Of a stretch of 64,000 bases of DNA, positions 52,208-61,481 are shown in pieces. The stretch's first letter is position 1, and each line of letters starts with the position of its first letter. A model generated the notes under the pieces. The model searched no databases. It was not told the origin of the DNA and worked only from the letters and a program-made list of their open reading frames with translations. This DNA comes from Marinobacterium iners. Lineage in GTDB: Bacteria > Pseudomonadota > Gammaproteobacteria > Pseudomonadales > Balneatricaceae. Made by a program: the position numbers and the translations under genes. Location: NCBI RefSeq assembly GCF_017310015.1, contig NZ_CP022297.1, forward strand, positions 2,852,001 to 2,916,000. Reading direction: 5' to 3'.

Positions 52208-53890
52208 TTACGCCTTGAAGCGGGATACCAGCTGGTTCAGGCGTGTTTCCAGTTCGCCCATCTGGCTGGCGGTGCCGGCCAGTTCTTCTGCATTGTGCGT
52301 GGCCTTGTCAGCAATATCGGCAATCTGCTGCACGCTCTTGCTGATTTCGTCAGCCACCGCGGTCTGTTCTTCCGCTGCACTGGCGATCTGGGTATTCATT
52401 TCAGTAATGGTACTGACCGAGTGGGTAATCTGCTGCAGCGAGTTGCGTGCTTCATCGGCCCGTTCGATGGTGTCTTGGCTTTGTGCCTGCGAGCTTTGCA
52501 TCTCGGTAACCGCATTGCGTGCGCCGGACTGCAACCGTTCGATCATGCGCTGAATTTCGTCGGTGCTCTGCTGAGTACGAGTTGCCAGGGTGCGCACTTC
52601 GTCGGCAACAACGGAAAAGCCACGCCCCTGCTCGCCGGCTCGAGCCGCTTCGATGGCCGCATTGAGCGCCAGCAGGTTGGTCTGCTCCGCGATCGACGAG
52701 ATAACGTTGATCACTGTGCCGATCTGATCGGCATCGGTGCCGAGGCTGGCAATGACCTCTGCCGAACGGTTTACGTCATCAGCCAAGCGGTTGATCGATT
52801 CGATGGTATGCTCAACCACCTTTTGCCCATTTACCGACTCGCCATCGGCCTCACGAGCGGCATCGGCTGCCTGAGCAGCACTGCCAGCCACTTGCTGAAC
52901 CGCGGCTGCCATCTGGTGAATGGCGGCAGCGGCCTGTGAGGTTTCACCTTTCTGTTTATGGGCATCTTCATGGGTTTGGCTCACCACATGTTTCATCGAC
53001 TCGGTTGACTGACTCAGTGAGCGCACCGCAGTTTGCACTTCGCGTACCAGTTGCTGGATTTTTTCGACAAAGTCATTGAACCCCCTGGCCACATCACCGA
53101 CTTCATCATCGGTTTCAACCGGCAGGCGCTGAGTCAAGTCACCTTCACCGCGCGAGATATCCTTGAGGGCCGCAGCAGTCTGCTGCAGCGGGCGTACCAT
53201 ACGCTGTGCGACATACAGGGTTACCAGCGATACCAATACCAGCAGGATCAGGGCAGAAATACCGATGATGCCCAGTGTGGTTGCGACTGAAGAGCGAATC
53301 TGATTTTCCAGTTGCGCAACGGCGGCATCGATATCATCGATGTAGAAGCCGGTACCCAGCAGCAGGTCCCGCCCCGGCATCATCTGCGCATAGCTCAGTT
53401 TAGGCGCCTTGGCGTCTGTTCCGGGTTTGTCCCAAACATATTCAACATAACCCCCACCCTGTTTAGCCTGAGCTATCAACTCGCGCAGAATGTTGACGCC
53501 ATTTGAGTCACGCAGGTCGCTCATATCAGTACCGACCAGGCGGGCACTGCCCCCATGAACCTTGGTAATACCCTGGCTGTTGTAACCAAAAATGTACCCA
53601 TCGCTGCCGAACCGCATGGCATTCAGCACTTCGGCAGCACGTTCCATTTTTTCGGCTTCACTCAGATTTTGGTGGGCAAATATAGGCTGCACGGCGCTGA
53701 TCGCCTGCTCCACATAGTGACGCAACTCGGTCTGCTTGGTCGCCAGCATGTCCTTGCGGATGCGCTCCACTTCTTCATCACCCATCGCCTGCATCTGCAC
53801 GCGAACAATGATCATGATGGCCGCGACCACCAGCAACAGGGGCACCAGAGACAGGAGCAACAGCTTGCCCTTTAGTCTGAGTTTGCTCAT
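52208..53890 (-). CDS. Methyl-accepting chemotaxis protein with periplasmic Cache domain
   Basis: A 560-aa receptor. The first membrane helix (LLLLSLVPLLLVVAAIMIIV) is followed by a single Cache domain (AMRFGSDGYIFGYNSQGITK, then PGRDLLLGTGFYIDDID), a second helix at about residues 200-225 and a HAMP region. The signalling tip is EQTNLLALNAAIEAARAGEQ with GRGFSVVADEVRTLATRTQQ. Such sCache_2 receptors bind small acids or amines. AAGGA is the ribosome site. A partial FNR/Anr-like box lies about 100 bp upstream. Confidence 0.92.
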   Translation of the reverse strand: MSKLRLKGKLLLLSLVPLLLVVAAIMIIVRVQMQAMGDEEVERIRKDMLATKQTELRHYVEQAISAVQPIFAHQNLSEAEKMERAAEVLNAMRFGSDGYIFGYNSQGITKVHGGSARLVGTDMSDLRDSNGVNILRELIAQAKQGGGYVEYVWDKPGTDAKAPKLSYAQMMPGRDLLLGTGFYIDDIDAAVAQLENQIRSSVATTLGIIGISALILLVLVSLVTLYVAQRMVRPLQQTAAALKDISRGEGDLTQRLPVETDDEVGDVARGFNDFVEKIQQLVREVQTAVRSLSQSTESMKHVVSQTHEDAHKQKGETSQAAAAIHQMAAAVQQVAGSAAQAADAAREADGESVNGQKVVEHTIESINRLADDVNRSAEVIASLGTDADQIGTVINVISSIAEQTNLLALNAAIEAARAGEQGRGFSVVADEVRTLATRTQQSTDEIQRMIERLQSGARNAVTEMQSSQAQSQDTIERADEARNSLQQITHSVSTITEMNTQIASAAEEQTAVADEISKSVQQIADIADKATHNAEELAGTASQMGELETRLNQLVSRFKA

Positions 53891-53985
53891 CTTTAATCCT
53901 TACATAGGCAGGGGGTTTAAAAATAAGCGTAGTGTACTGCAAAACATTCCATTGTTCTAATAAACACATGTTTTATGTCTTGGTA

Positions 53986-53999
53986 TTGATCTATCTCAA
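53986..53999. promoter_or_regulatory. Possible FNR/Anr-like box
   Basis: TTGAT-CTAT-CTCAA differs from the consensus TTGAT-N4-ATCAA at one base. It lies 96 bp upstream of the chemoreceptor start, where a regulator could act. A single near-match in a 200-bp AT-rich spacer may be chance; nothing else of note is seen in that spacer. Confidence 0.3.
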
Positions 54000-54093
54000 T
54001 GCAATATTTATGAAGCACTGGTCTCACAGACCACACCGAAGCGGAAAACGGTTCAATTGCAGCCGGTGCGCATTCCCTGTTTCGGCATACAAT

Positions 54094-54567
54094 TCAGAGA
54101 GTCAGGCGCGGATCGTAATCAAATTGAGTGATTGCGCCGACTCTGATTTTGCTGATATCAGGGTGCGCTGGATTGAGCAGGTAGTTGTACTCACCATGGA
54201 TTGCAGCACTGGGAACCTGCATAACCAGTGAGATCTCATCCTTGACCCAATTATCCCCCACATTTCGAACAGCACTTGCCAGCTGGGGGCTGTTCCAGTT
54301 ATCAGGCAGGTCGTTCAGATCGATATGTGTGACCAGCGCGGCATCAAAGCTGACTTCGAGCTTGGCATATTGCCTCAGAATGTCGGGACGGCGCAGATGC
54401 ACGAGCAACTCCAGCGCTGCCTGGGCAAGGCTGGTACCGAGGTACACAACCCGAACCCCTTTGCTATTCCAACGGCCACCGTACAGAAATGCCCCCTCAC
54501 CAGAGAGCATCGCTTCGGGCGTACTTGCAAAGGCTGGGTCAGCAATACGCCAACCCGTTAGCCTCAA
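54094..54567 (-). CDS. RES-domain toxin
   Basis: A 157-aa protein with the RES signature: WRIADPAFASTPEAML at the start, GGRWNSKGVRVVYLGTSLAQ, ALELLVHLRRPDI, and the late NYLLNPAHPDISKI. The Arg, Glu and Ser positions of RES domains are present. RES toxins degrade NAD+. It overlaps the antitoxin gene by ATGA, antitoxin first, the usual order in RES-Xre systems. Confidence 0.9.
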   Translation of the reverse strand: MRLTGWRIADPAFASTPEAMLSGEGAFLYGGRWNSKGVRVVYLGTSLAQAALELLVHLRRPDILRQYAKLEVSFDAALVTHIDLNDLPDNWNSPQLASAVRNVGDNWVKDEISLVMQVPSAAIHGEYNYLLNPAHPDISKIRVGAITQFDYDPRLTL

Positions 54568-55097
54568 CTGAATACTCCATGGCGGATGCGCCCGATCAGG
54601 TCTTCAACATCACGTGCTCCCATTTCTGTACTGGCGTAATACATGGGGGCTTCACCCTGTAACAGGTCATGAGGTGTCTGCAGCCACTCGACTGCAGCCG
54701 CATCGTCGCCCTGCATCATTTCAAGCGCAAGGTCTTTGATTCTGGCAAGGCGTACAACGCGATCCGATTCATCAACATGCAGGTAGCCCTCTTTCTGACG
54801 CCGCCTCAGGGTTGCAATGGACATGGAAAGGCACTTGACCATTTCTGCCCGAGTAGTTGCGTAGGCTTCCTCAAGCATCTGGACTGAAGCGGCAGGCAGG
54901 CCATCACGAATACGACCAATAATTGCACTGTGGTCGTTATTACAAACACCCGTTACGACGCAGACTAGAGTAGAACCCTGACCTGACCGCGTAACCTTTT
55001 GCGTCTGGCGCTGCGAGACAGGCCGAATACTGCCTGCCCTTGGCGCTTTCGCAGTAACAGGCCCTTTTTTCGGAGTTGCGATATGCGCCGCTTCCAT
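54564..55097 (-). CDS. Xre/MbcA/ParS-type antitoxin (DUF2384) of RES system
   Basis: A 177-aa protein. An N-terminal basic extension (about residues 1-60) precedes the helix-turn-helix part SMSIATLRRRQKEGYLHVDE and the DUF2384 segment RLARIKDLALEMMQGDDAAAVEWLQTPHDLL-type helix pair ending YYASTEMGARDVEDLIGRI. It binds and inactivates the RES toxin and should autoregulate the pair. The long N-terminal tail is more than the family normally has, so the true start may be further in. Confidence 0.88.
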   Translation of the reverse strand: MEAAHIATPKKGPVTAKAPRAGSIRPVSQRQTQKVTRSGQGSTLVCVVTGVCNNDHSAIIGRIRDGLPAASVQMLEEAYATTRAEMVKCLSMSIATLRRRQKEGYLHVDESDRVVRLARIKDLALEMMQGDDAAAVEWLQTPHDLLQGEAPMYYASTEMGARDVEDLIGRIRHGVFS

Positions 55098-55135
55098 TTG
55101 ATCACCTCAAACTGTTCAGATGAACAGCTTAGTCA

Positions 55136-57373
55136 CTACGATGAACGATGGCAAGTTAATGCAATATTCTTAAGCCGCCTCGCATTGGCTACCACAGTGA
55201 CTGAAGATAGCGCCATGGCTGCGCCGGCGATGGCCGGGTTGAGCAGCAGGCCAAGCAACGGGTACAGCACACCTGCCGCCACCGGAATGGCCAGGCTGTT
55301 GTAGATAAAAGCACCAAAGAGGTTCTGTTTGATGTTACGCACTGTTGCCCGCGATATGGCGATGGCATCCACCACTGACGTGAGGCTGGAGCGCATCAGT
55401 GTGACATCGGCAGAACTGATCGCCACATCGGTGCCCGACCCCATGGCGTAACCGATATTCGCCTGCGCCAGCGCCGGTGCATCATTGATGCCATCACCCA
55501 CCATTGCAACGATCTTGCCTTCTGCCTGCAGGTTCTTGATCACCTGCTGTTTCTGCTCCGGCTTGACCTCGGCGATGACACGGTCAATACCCGCCTGTTT
55601 CGCGATCGCGTTGGCAGTGCGCTCGTTATCACCCGACAGCATCACCACTTCCAACCCTTGGCGATGGAATTGAGCCACCGCTTCGGCGCTGTCTTCGCGC
55701 AGCGGATCAGCTACCGCGAACAGCATCACCGGCTGTTTATCCACCGCCATCCAGATCAGAGAGCGTCCGGTATCACTGAAGCGCTCAGCATGTGGCTCAA
55801 ACTCAGTGGTATCAACCCCCTGCTCTTGCATCCAAAGTTGATTGCCCAACAGTATGCTATTGCCTTCGACTTCGGCCTGCACCCCACTGCCGGCGGCAGC
55901 TTCAAACGATTGGGTGTCTGTCAGTGTGATCGCCTTGTCGCGGGCGTATTCAACCACCGCCTGTGCCAATGGGTGTTCGGAATGCTGTTCGACACTGGCG
56001 GCCAAACGCAGCAGTTCGGTTTCGTCACCTTCGCAGTGCAGGCCGACAACCTGTGGTTTGCCTTCGGTGAGGGTGCCGGTTTTATCCAGCACCAACGTGG
56101 TGATCGATTGCGCCTGCTGCAGCGCTTCACCGTTGCGAATCAGCACACCCTGTTCGGCTGCACGCCCCACGCCCACCATCACTGACATCGGCGTCGCCAG
56201 CCCTAGGGCGCAGGGGCAGGCAACGATCAGTACGGTCAAGGCCGCCACGATTGCATAGGGCCAGGCAGGCGCCGGTGCCAGCCAGAGCCAGAACACAGCT
56301 GTAAGCAGCGCGATAAGGATCACGACCGGTACGAAGATGGCCGAAATGCGATCGGCCAGCCGGCCCAACGCCGGCTTGGCGTTCTGGGCTTCACGTACAG
56401 TGGCCACAATCTGTGCCAGTACGGTTTTCTGCCCCACGGCGCTGACTTCGATCAGCAGACTGCCCTGACCATTTACGGTACCGCCCGTGACTGCGTCACC
56501 GAGCTCGCGCTTGACCGGCACCGGCTCACCGGTAAGCATGGATTCGTCCAGATGGCTGCTGCCTTCAAGCACCTTGCCATCGACCGGGACCCGTTCGCCG
56601 GGACGAATACGCACCTGATCCCCCGGCAGCAACATCGCAACCGGAACAGACTTGCTTTCACCGTCACGAATACGCAGCGCTTCACGCGGCTGCAGATCCA
56701 GCAGCTTGCGAAGGGCATCGGTGGTATTGCCTCGGGCGCGGCTTTCCAGCGCCTGCCCCAACAGGATAAAGCCGAGAATCATCACCGCCGCCTCGTAATA
56801 CAAGTGCATCGCGGCTTCAGGCAATATGCCGGGAGCGATCGCGGTAATGATCAGCAACCCGGTGGAGTAGACCCAGGCGGTGCCGGTACCCAGCGCAATC
56901 AGGGTATCCATGTTCAGGTCACCACGGAATAGCCCCAGCCAGGCGCCTTTATAGATATGGCCTGCGCTGTAAACCATGATTGCCAAAGTGACCACGCCCA
57001 GCGCGACGCCCTGAAGCACTCCCCCTGTGGTATGCAGGTCGGGCATCCAACCGATCAGCATGGCGAGCATCAATACACCGCCTGCCGTTAATGCAACCAG
57101 ACTTTTACGCAGCGTGAGACGATAGGCTTCACGCTCCTGCTCGGCCCGCTTCTCGTAGTCGTCTTGATCCTGCATCAAGTCAGCACCGTAGCCGGCTGCC
57201 TCCACCGCCCTGATCACTACACTGGGGTCGGCATCGGTCTGTACCGAGGCGGTACGGTCAGCAAAATTGATCGCGAAGTCCTGAATGTCTTCGGTACTGT
57301 TGAGGGATTTTTCGACACTGCGCACGCAACCGGCGCAGCGCACGTTATGCAGGGCAAACTGATAGATGGCCAT
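55136..57373 (-). CDS. copA: Copper-exporting P1B-type ATPase
   Basis: A 745-aa heavy-metal ATPase. The ATG at 57373 has GAGG as ribosome site. One HMA domain carries CAGC (residues about 14-17), then eight membrane segments. GEPVPVKRE (actuator TGE), ACPCALGLATP (CPC metal site), DKTGTLT (phosphorylation), HP in SEHPLAQAV, and GDGINDAPAL complete the set. MSSLTSVVDAIAIS and the C-terminal helix pattern match Cu+ exporters. A metal-responsive regulator is not adjacent. Confidence 0.93.
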   Translation of the reverse strand: MAIYQFALHNVRCAGCVRSVEKSLNSTEDIQDFAINFADRTASVQTDADPSVVIRAVEAAGYGADLMQDQDDYEKRAEQEREAYRLTLRKSLVALTAGGVLMLAMLIGWMPDLHTTGGVLQGVALGVVTLAIMVYSAGHIYKGAWLGLFRGDLNMDTLIALGTGTAWVYSTGLLIITAIAPGILPEAAMHLYYEAAVMILGFILLGQALESRARGNTTDALRKLLDLQPREALRIRDGESKSVPVAMLLPGDQVRIRPGERVPVDGKVLEGSSHLDESMLTGEPVPVKRELGDAVTGGTVNGQGSLLIEVSAVGQKTVLAQIVATVREAQNAKPALGRLADRISAIFVPVVILIALLTAVFWLWLAPAPAWPYAIVAALTVLIVACPCALGLATPMSVMVGVGRAAEQGVLIRNGEALQQAQSITTLVLDKTGTLTEGKPQVVGLHCEGDETELLRLAASVEQHSEHPLAQAVVEYARDKAITLTDTQSFEAAAGSGVQAEVEGNSILLGNQLWMQEQGVDTTEFEPHAERFSDTGRSLIWMAVDKQPVMLFAVADPLREDSAEAVAQFHRQGLEVVMLSGDNERTANAIAKQAGIDRVIAEVKPEQKQQVIKNLQAEGKIVAMVGDGINDAPALAQANIGYAMGSGTDVAISSADVTLMRSSLTSVVDAIAISRATVRNIKQNLFGAFIYNSLAIPVAAGVLYPLLGLLLNPAIAGAAMALSSVTVVANARRLKNIALTCHRSS

Positions 57374-57434
57374 CTTGCACCTCATGTGATGGTATTTGAT
57401 GGCTTAAGCATAAACCCTGAAGTGGGGTATAGGG

Positions 57435-58562
57435 TCAAGAGGAAGGATACTTAACAGTATACCGGGTGCTGCGCCCACCTCCGGGCAACTGCTCAAGGCA
57501 TCCCAGCTCTACCAACGCAGCCAAATCCCGCGTTGCGGTCGCCTTACTGGTTGCTGCAATGCTTTTGTATTTACTGGCGTTGATACCCTGAGTGAACTCA
57601 TCCTGATCAGCATCGAGTAAACGGTTGAGAACCTTACGCTGACGGTCGTTCAATTCAGTATCGGCATGGACACGCCAAAAACGAGATTTATCCAGGGTTC
57701 TAAGAAATCGGGCCAGACTGCGCTCAATCGCCTCGCGCAAGGTTTCAAGAAACCACACCAGCCAAGGCGTCACATCCATGTCACCTTTTTGGGTATTTTC
57801 CAGCACATCATAGTAGGCGTTTCTGTGACGCATGATGGCAGCACTCATGCTGTAGAAGCGAACGCTGGTTTTTTCATCCTGCGCCAATGCTCGATCCGCA
57901 ACCGCTCGCGTAACACGGCCATTACCATCCGAAAACGGGTGCAGTGTGACCAGCCACAGATGTGCCAAGCCTGCCCGCACAAGTCCATCCAGTACCGATG
58001 AGGTGTGATTAAACCAGTGCAGAAAAAGGTCCAGCTCCCGAGAAAGACAATCACTCGGAGGCGCCACAAAATGAACAACCTCGCGATGCCCTTTCTGCGA
58101 CACCACTGCCATGGGGTGTCCCGGCAAGTCTTGACGCAGGCCTCCGATAATAGCCTCTTTGGGCATAAACAGAGGCCGTTCCGTGAACAAATTCGCTTGC
58201 CATCGAAACAGGGTATTAGCATCAAGCTGTTCATCAACGTCTGAAACCGCTTCAGCCAGCATTTGTACCAACTGCTCTGTTTCGGGGGTGCCCGGCACCA
58301 ACCCTGACGTATCCAACCCCAAACGTCGTGCAGCAGAGGAGCGTACCGAGGCCGCGTTGAGAACCTCCCCCTCGATGGCACTGGTTTGAATGGCCTCTTG
58401 CACCAGCGCGTCAATCTGACTGGCGAGACTGGCACTGTGATCCAAGTAATCTGCGTGCCCTATCAAGCGCCCCTGCAAGAGACGAATATCAGACAACAGA
58501 GGCGCAAGTGTCTGATGGTCATAAACAAACTGAGGCCAACCCGATTGCTGCCAGATATACAT
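57435..58562 (-). CDS. Fic family protein
   Basis: A 375-aa protein. The inhibitory helix motif TSAIEGE (residues about 60-66) lies N-terminal to the Fic core, so this is a class II, self-inhibited Fic. The core has HPFSDGNGRVTR, the full HxFx(D/E)GNGRxxR motif. The last 100 residues are a winged helix (SKATATRDLAALVELGCLEQ), typical of Fic/DUF4172-type proteins. It probably transfers AMP to a target protein; the target is unknown. Lone gene, no antitoxin needed. Confidence 0.92.
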   Translation of the reverse strand: MYIWQQSGWPQFVYDHQTLAPLLSDIRLLQGRLIGHADYLDHSASLASQIDALVQEAIQTSAIEGEVLNAASVRSSAARRLGLDTSGLVPGTPETEQLVQMLAEAVSDVDEQLDANTLFRWQANLFTERPLFMPKEAIIGGLRQDLPGHPMAVVSQKGHREVVHFVAPPSDCLSRELDLFLHWFNHTSSVLDGLVRAGLAHLWLVTLHPFSDGNGRVTRAVADRALAQDEKTSVRFYSMSAAIMRHRNAYYDVLENTQKGDMDVTPWLVWFLETLREAIERSLARFLRTLDKSRFWRVHADTELNDRQRKVLNRLLDADQDEFTQGINASKYKSIAATSKATATRDLAALVELGCLEQLPGGGRSTRYTVKYPSS

Positions 58563-58659
58563 GGAAGTGGCTCATGATCATAGTCTTGAGCCGATTATAA
58601 TGCCCTATTCGGCTCAGAATAGAACTAGAAAATCGTTTTAATGATCCGATTGAGGATTT

Positions 58660-58932
58660 TCAATCCAAAATCCCTGGCTCATTCAACAGCTTCTTCAGCC
58701 GCGGCTTGGATTGCACGGGACGATCCAGCGCATCCTGAAATGCGGCCCATTGCTGTTCATCCAGATTCAATTCGACCTTTGCGGTCAAAGAGCGCAAACG
58801 CTGCACAAGCTCTTCGTTCATTACCTGCAGGCGTTCGGAATGTTGTTCAATGTCGGACTCCTGGAATTCAAGGAAAGGCTCCAGAGCCGGATCATCTGAC
58901 TCGGTTGATTTGGTTTCAAGATTAAGAGTCAT
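58660..58932 (-). CDS. DUF1778-like antitoxin, apparently orphan
   Basis: A 90-aa protein. The ATG at 58932 follows a strong GAGGAGG. The C-terminal part LDEQQWAAFQDALDRPVQSK and LKKLLNEPGILD is the DUF1778 ending, in which the tail wraps a GNAT toxin. The N-terminal 40 residues are acidic and helical, with no clear ribbon-helix-helix. No GNAT acetyltransferase is encoded on either side, so the toxin is lost or elsewhere. Confidence 0.7.
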   Translation of the reverse strand: MTLNLETKSTESDDPALEPFLEFQESDIEQHSERLQVMNEELVQRLRSLTAKVELNLDEQQWAAFQDALDRPVQSKPRLKKLLNEPGILD

Positions 58933-59014
58933 GACAACCTCCTCGTTAATTAATGACATATCTGCATCATAATGCAGCTGCATTACACCAATAACAATGC
59001 CAGGGTGCGCTTAC

Positions 59015-59042
59015 AAAAAAGGGCCACCCAATGGCAGCCCTC
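59015..59042 (-). terminator. Rho-independent terminator after phaB
   Basis: On the minus strand AGGGCTGCC, ATT and GGGTGGCCCT form an imperfect stem followed by TTTTTT (59015-59020). It lies 27 nt beyond the phaB stop. Confidence 0.7.
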
Positions 59043-59068
59043 TGTTTTTTCTTTGCTCCCAGTGGAGA

Positions 59069-59821
59069 TCAGAACATGTGCAAACCACCGTTGATAGAGA
59101 AGTCAGCACCGGTGATGTAGGCCGATTCGTCTTCCGCGAGGAAGGTCACGATACGGCCGATTTCGTCCGGCTCACCCAGACGCCCTACCGGAATGGACTT
59201 GGCGATTTTTTCCAGCACGGAGTCATCGATCTTGGCAACCATCGGCGTCATCACGTAACCCGGTGATACGGTGTTGACGGTAACACCCTTGGCAGCGACT
59301 TCCTGCGCCAGCGCCTTGGTGAAGCCGTGGATACCGGCCTTGGCTGCCGAGTAGTTGGTCTGCCCGAATTGGCCCTTCTGCGCGTTGACGGAGGAGATGT
59401 TGATCACACGACCCCAGCCGTTGTCGATCATCGGGTTGATCACCAGACGGGTCATGTGGAACATGGAGTCCAGGTTGGCACTGAGGACTTCATTCCACTG
59501 TTCCCAGCTCATTTTCTTGAACTGACCATCACGGGTGATACCCGCGTTGTTGACCAGTACATCCACATCACGTCCGGTCAGTTCCTTCACGGTTGCGATA
59601 CATTCCGCGCAGGATTCGGCGTTGGTGACATCACCATAGGCCACGTCGATTTCATAGCCTGCCTTGCGCTGCTCTTCCTGCCACGCCCTGGCCTTGTCGT
59701 GGTTGCCGCCGCTGTTGTATCCGGCCACCACATGGAAGCCGGCATCGACCAGCTTGCGGCAGATTGCCTCGCCCAGACCACCTGTACCACCGGTTACCAA
59801 TGCAACTTTTTTACTCATCAT
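59069..59821 (-). CDS. phaB: Acetoacetyl-CoA reductase PhaB
   Basis: A 250-aa SDR very close to PhaB: VALVTGGTGGLGEAICRKLV, VLVNNAGITRDGQFKKMSWE, INISSVNAQKGQFGQTNYSA with catalytic Ser and Tyr, SAAKAGIHGFTKALAQE, and VSPGYVMTPMV. NAQKGQFGQTNYSAAKAG is diagnostic for NADPH-dependent PhaB. It reduces acetoacetyl-CoA to (R)-3-hydroxybutyryl-CoA for polyhydroxybutyrate. phaA and phaC are not adjacent. ATG at 59821 or 59818. Confidence 0.93.
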   Translation of the reverse strand: MMSKKVALVTGGTGGLGEAICRKLVDAGFHVVAGYNSGGNHDKARAWQEEQRKAGYEIDVAYGDVTNAESCAECIATVKELTGRDVDVLVNNAGITRDGQFKKMSWEQWNEVLSANLDSMFHMTRLVINPMIDNGWGRVINISSVNAQKGQFGQTNYSAAKAGIHGFTKALAQEVAAKGVTVNTVSPGYVMTPMVAKIDDSVLEKIAKSIPVGRLGEPDEIGRIVTFLAEDESAYITGADFSINGGLHMF

Positions 59822-59985
59822 CTACATCCCTTTTCCATGGTTTTGCCTGTTTGCCCCCTGCAGGGGGTGTCAGGCATGCTTTTATAATGTGTTCTGTCAC
59901 GTTTTGATTGTTATGACTTCATCATAGCCCTGATTGGGTCAGGTCTAAAGTAGCATTTTGGTGCATTGCCAATTATAGCCGGGGC

Positions 59986-61350
59986 TTATAAAGCGGCGAT
60001 GACACCGGACTCGGCATCGAGCGTACGCAGGTAGCGACGCACCCAGTAATGGGCCACCACGGCGGTGATGGCGTTGGCGATCACCAGTGCCACAAACATG
60101 CCGGTCAGACCAAACAGCAGGTTGCCCAGCCAGCCCAGCGGCACGTACATAAGGAACAGGCGGAACAGGCTGATCCGCATCGCCCGCATCGGCTGATGCA
60201 GGGCATTGAAGGAAGAGGCACTGAGGAAGGTGACCGCCTGAAAACCGAACCCCGCCGGGACGATCAGCATCCACAGCTGCAGCCAGCGTGCCACGTCCGG
60301 GTCGTCACTGAACAGTCGGGAGATCGGCCCGGAGAGCAGCACCAGCAGGGCAAAGATGATCAGCTGCCAGCCCAGGGCAAAACGAATTGCGCCACGGTAG
60401 GCGGATCTGACCCGCTCCAGCTGCAGAGCACCGAAATTCTGACTGATAAACGGCGGCAGGGTCATCGACAGCGCCAGACAGAACAGCAGCGACAGGGATT
60501 CGATGCGGGCACCGGCACCGAAGGCGGCTACCGCCTCGGCTCCGTGTACCGCCACCAGTGCCGTCAGCACGCCGTTGGCCAGGGGTGTCATCATGTTGGA
60601 GAGCGATGCCGGCAGGCTGATCGACAGCAGTTGGCGCCAGTGCTGCAGCATCGGCTGCCACCTGGGCAGGGTCAGCAGCAGCATCCCCTTGCGATGGTAC
60701 AGCAGATGCAGCGCCAGCAGGGTGGTGATCGACCAGGCCAGCACACTGGCCATGGCGGCACCCTCGATGCCAAAAGCGGGGATCGGCCCCCAACCGAAAA
60801 TCAACAGCGGGTCGAGCAGCATGTTCAGCAGTGACGAGATCAGCATGATACTGGCGGACAGACGGGTGTCACCCGACGCCCTGAAGGTGCTGTTGCACAC
60901 CATGTTGAGCACCAGAAAGACCGACCCGGCAAACCAGATCTGCATATAACCGCGGATCAGCGGCATCAGTTCGGGCGCGGCGCCCATCTGGCCGAACACC
61001 GGGTCGATCAGAAACTGCCCCCCTGCCCCGACCACCGCCATCAAAACGCAGGTGAGCAGCAGGTTATCGGTTGCCAGACGCGCTGCCGTTTCGCTGCTGC
61101 CGCTGCCGATCAGCCGCGCCAGCGTGGCCGAGGTGCCGATACCCAGCCCGATCGCCAGGCTGACCACCGAAAAAGAGACCGGGAAGGTAAACGCCAGTGC
61201 CGCCATCGGTTCGGTACCCAAACGGGAGACGAACCAGATGTCGGCCAGATTGAACAGCATCAGGCTGACAATGCCGAACATCATCGGGATGGTCATGCGC
61301 ACCAGTGTCGGGCGGATGGGGGCGTTGAGCAGGTCGGGACGCCTGGACAT
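59986..61350 (-). CDS. MATE family efflux transporter
   Basis: A 454-aa membrane protein with 12 segments. The ATG at 61350 starts MSRRPDLLNAPIRPTLVRMT; upstream residues of the open frame are Pro/Asp-rich and not typical. MMFGIVSLMLFNLADIWFVS and RLIGSGSSETAARLATDNLL in the first half repeat as PLANGVLTALVAVHGAEAVA in the second. It probably exports drugs or metabolites with Na+ or H+. Substrate unknown. It stands as a single gene. Confidence 0.9.
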   Translation of the reverse strand: MSRRPDLLNAPIRPTLVRMTIPMMFGIVSLMLFNLADIWFVSRLGTEPMAALAFTFPVSFSVVSLAIGLGIGTSATLARLIGSGSSETAARLATDNLLLTCVLMAVVGAGGQFLIDPVFGQMGAAPELMPLIRGYMQIWFAGSVFLVLNMVCNSTFRASGDTRLSASIMLISSLLNMLLDPLLIFGWGPIPAFGIEGAAMASVLAWSITTLLALHLLYHRKGMLLLTLPRWQPMLQHWRQLLSISLPASLSNMMTPLANGVLTALVAVHGAEAVAAFGAGARIESLSLLFCLALSMTLPPFISQNFGALQLERVRSAYRGAIRFALGWQLIIFALLVLLSGPISRLFSDDPDVARWLQLWMLIVPAGFGFQAVTFLSASSFNALHQPMRAMRISLFRLFLMYVPLGWLGNLLFGLTGMFVALVIANAITAVVAHYWVRRYLRTLDAESGVIAAL

Positions 61351-61425
61351 GCGGTTCCTGTCTGTTGGATCGGGCCGAGGGTCGAATGGGCAGGAGTTTA
61401 GCAAAATCGCCGCTCCGGTGCAGGC

Positions 61426-61452
61426 AAAAAAAGCCCGGGGCGTGCCCGGGCC
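61426..61452 (-). terminator. Rho-independent terminator after the DUF1329 gene
   Basis: On the minus strand GCCCGGGC, a short CGCC-type loop and GCCCGGGC-like arm (GGCCCGGGCACGCCCCGGGC) are followed by TTTTTTT (61426-61432). It ends the DUF1302-DUF1329 transcript 30 nt after the stop. Confidence 0.85.
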
Positions 61453-61481
61453 AAAGTTGAAATGATGATGAAGGGTTTGGA

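Noticed and set aside
59327..59887. 186-codon plus-strand frame over phaB
   Set aside because: It is antisense to phaB and shows no family pattern.
60049..60834. 261-codon plus-strand frame rich in Gln/Arg
   Set aside because: It is antisense to the MATE transporter gene and has the composition expected of an antisense frame.
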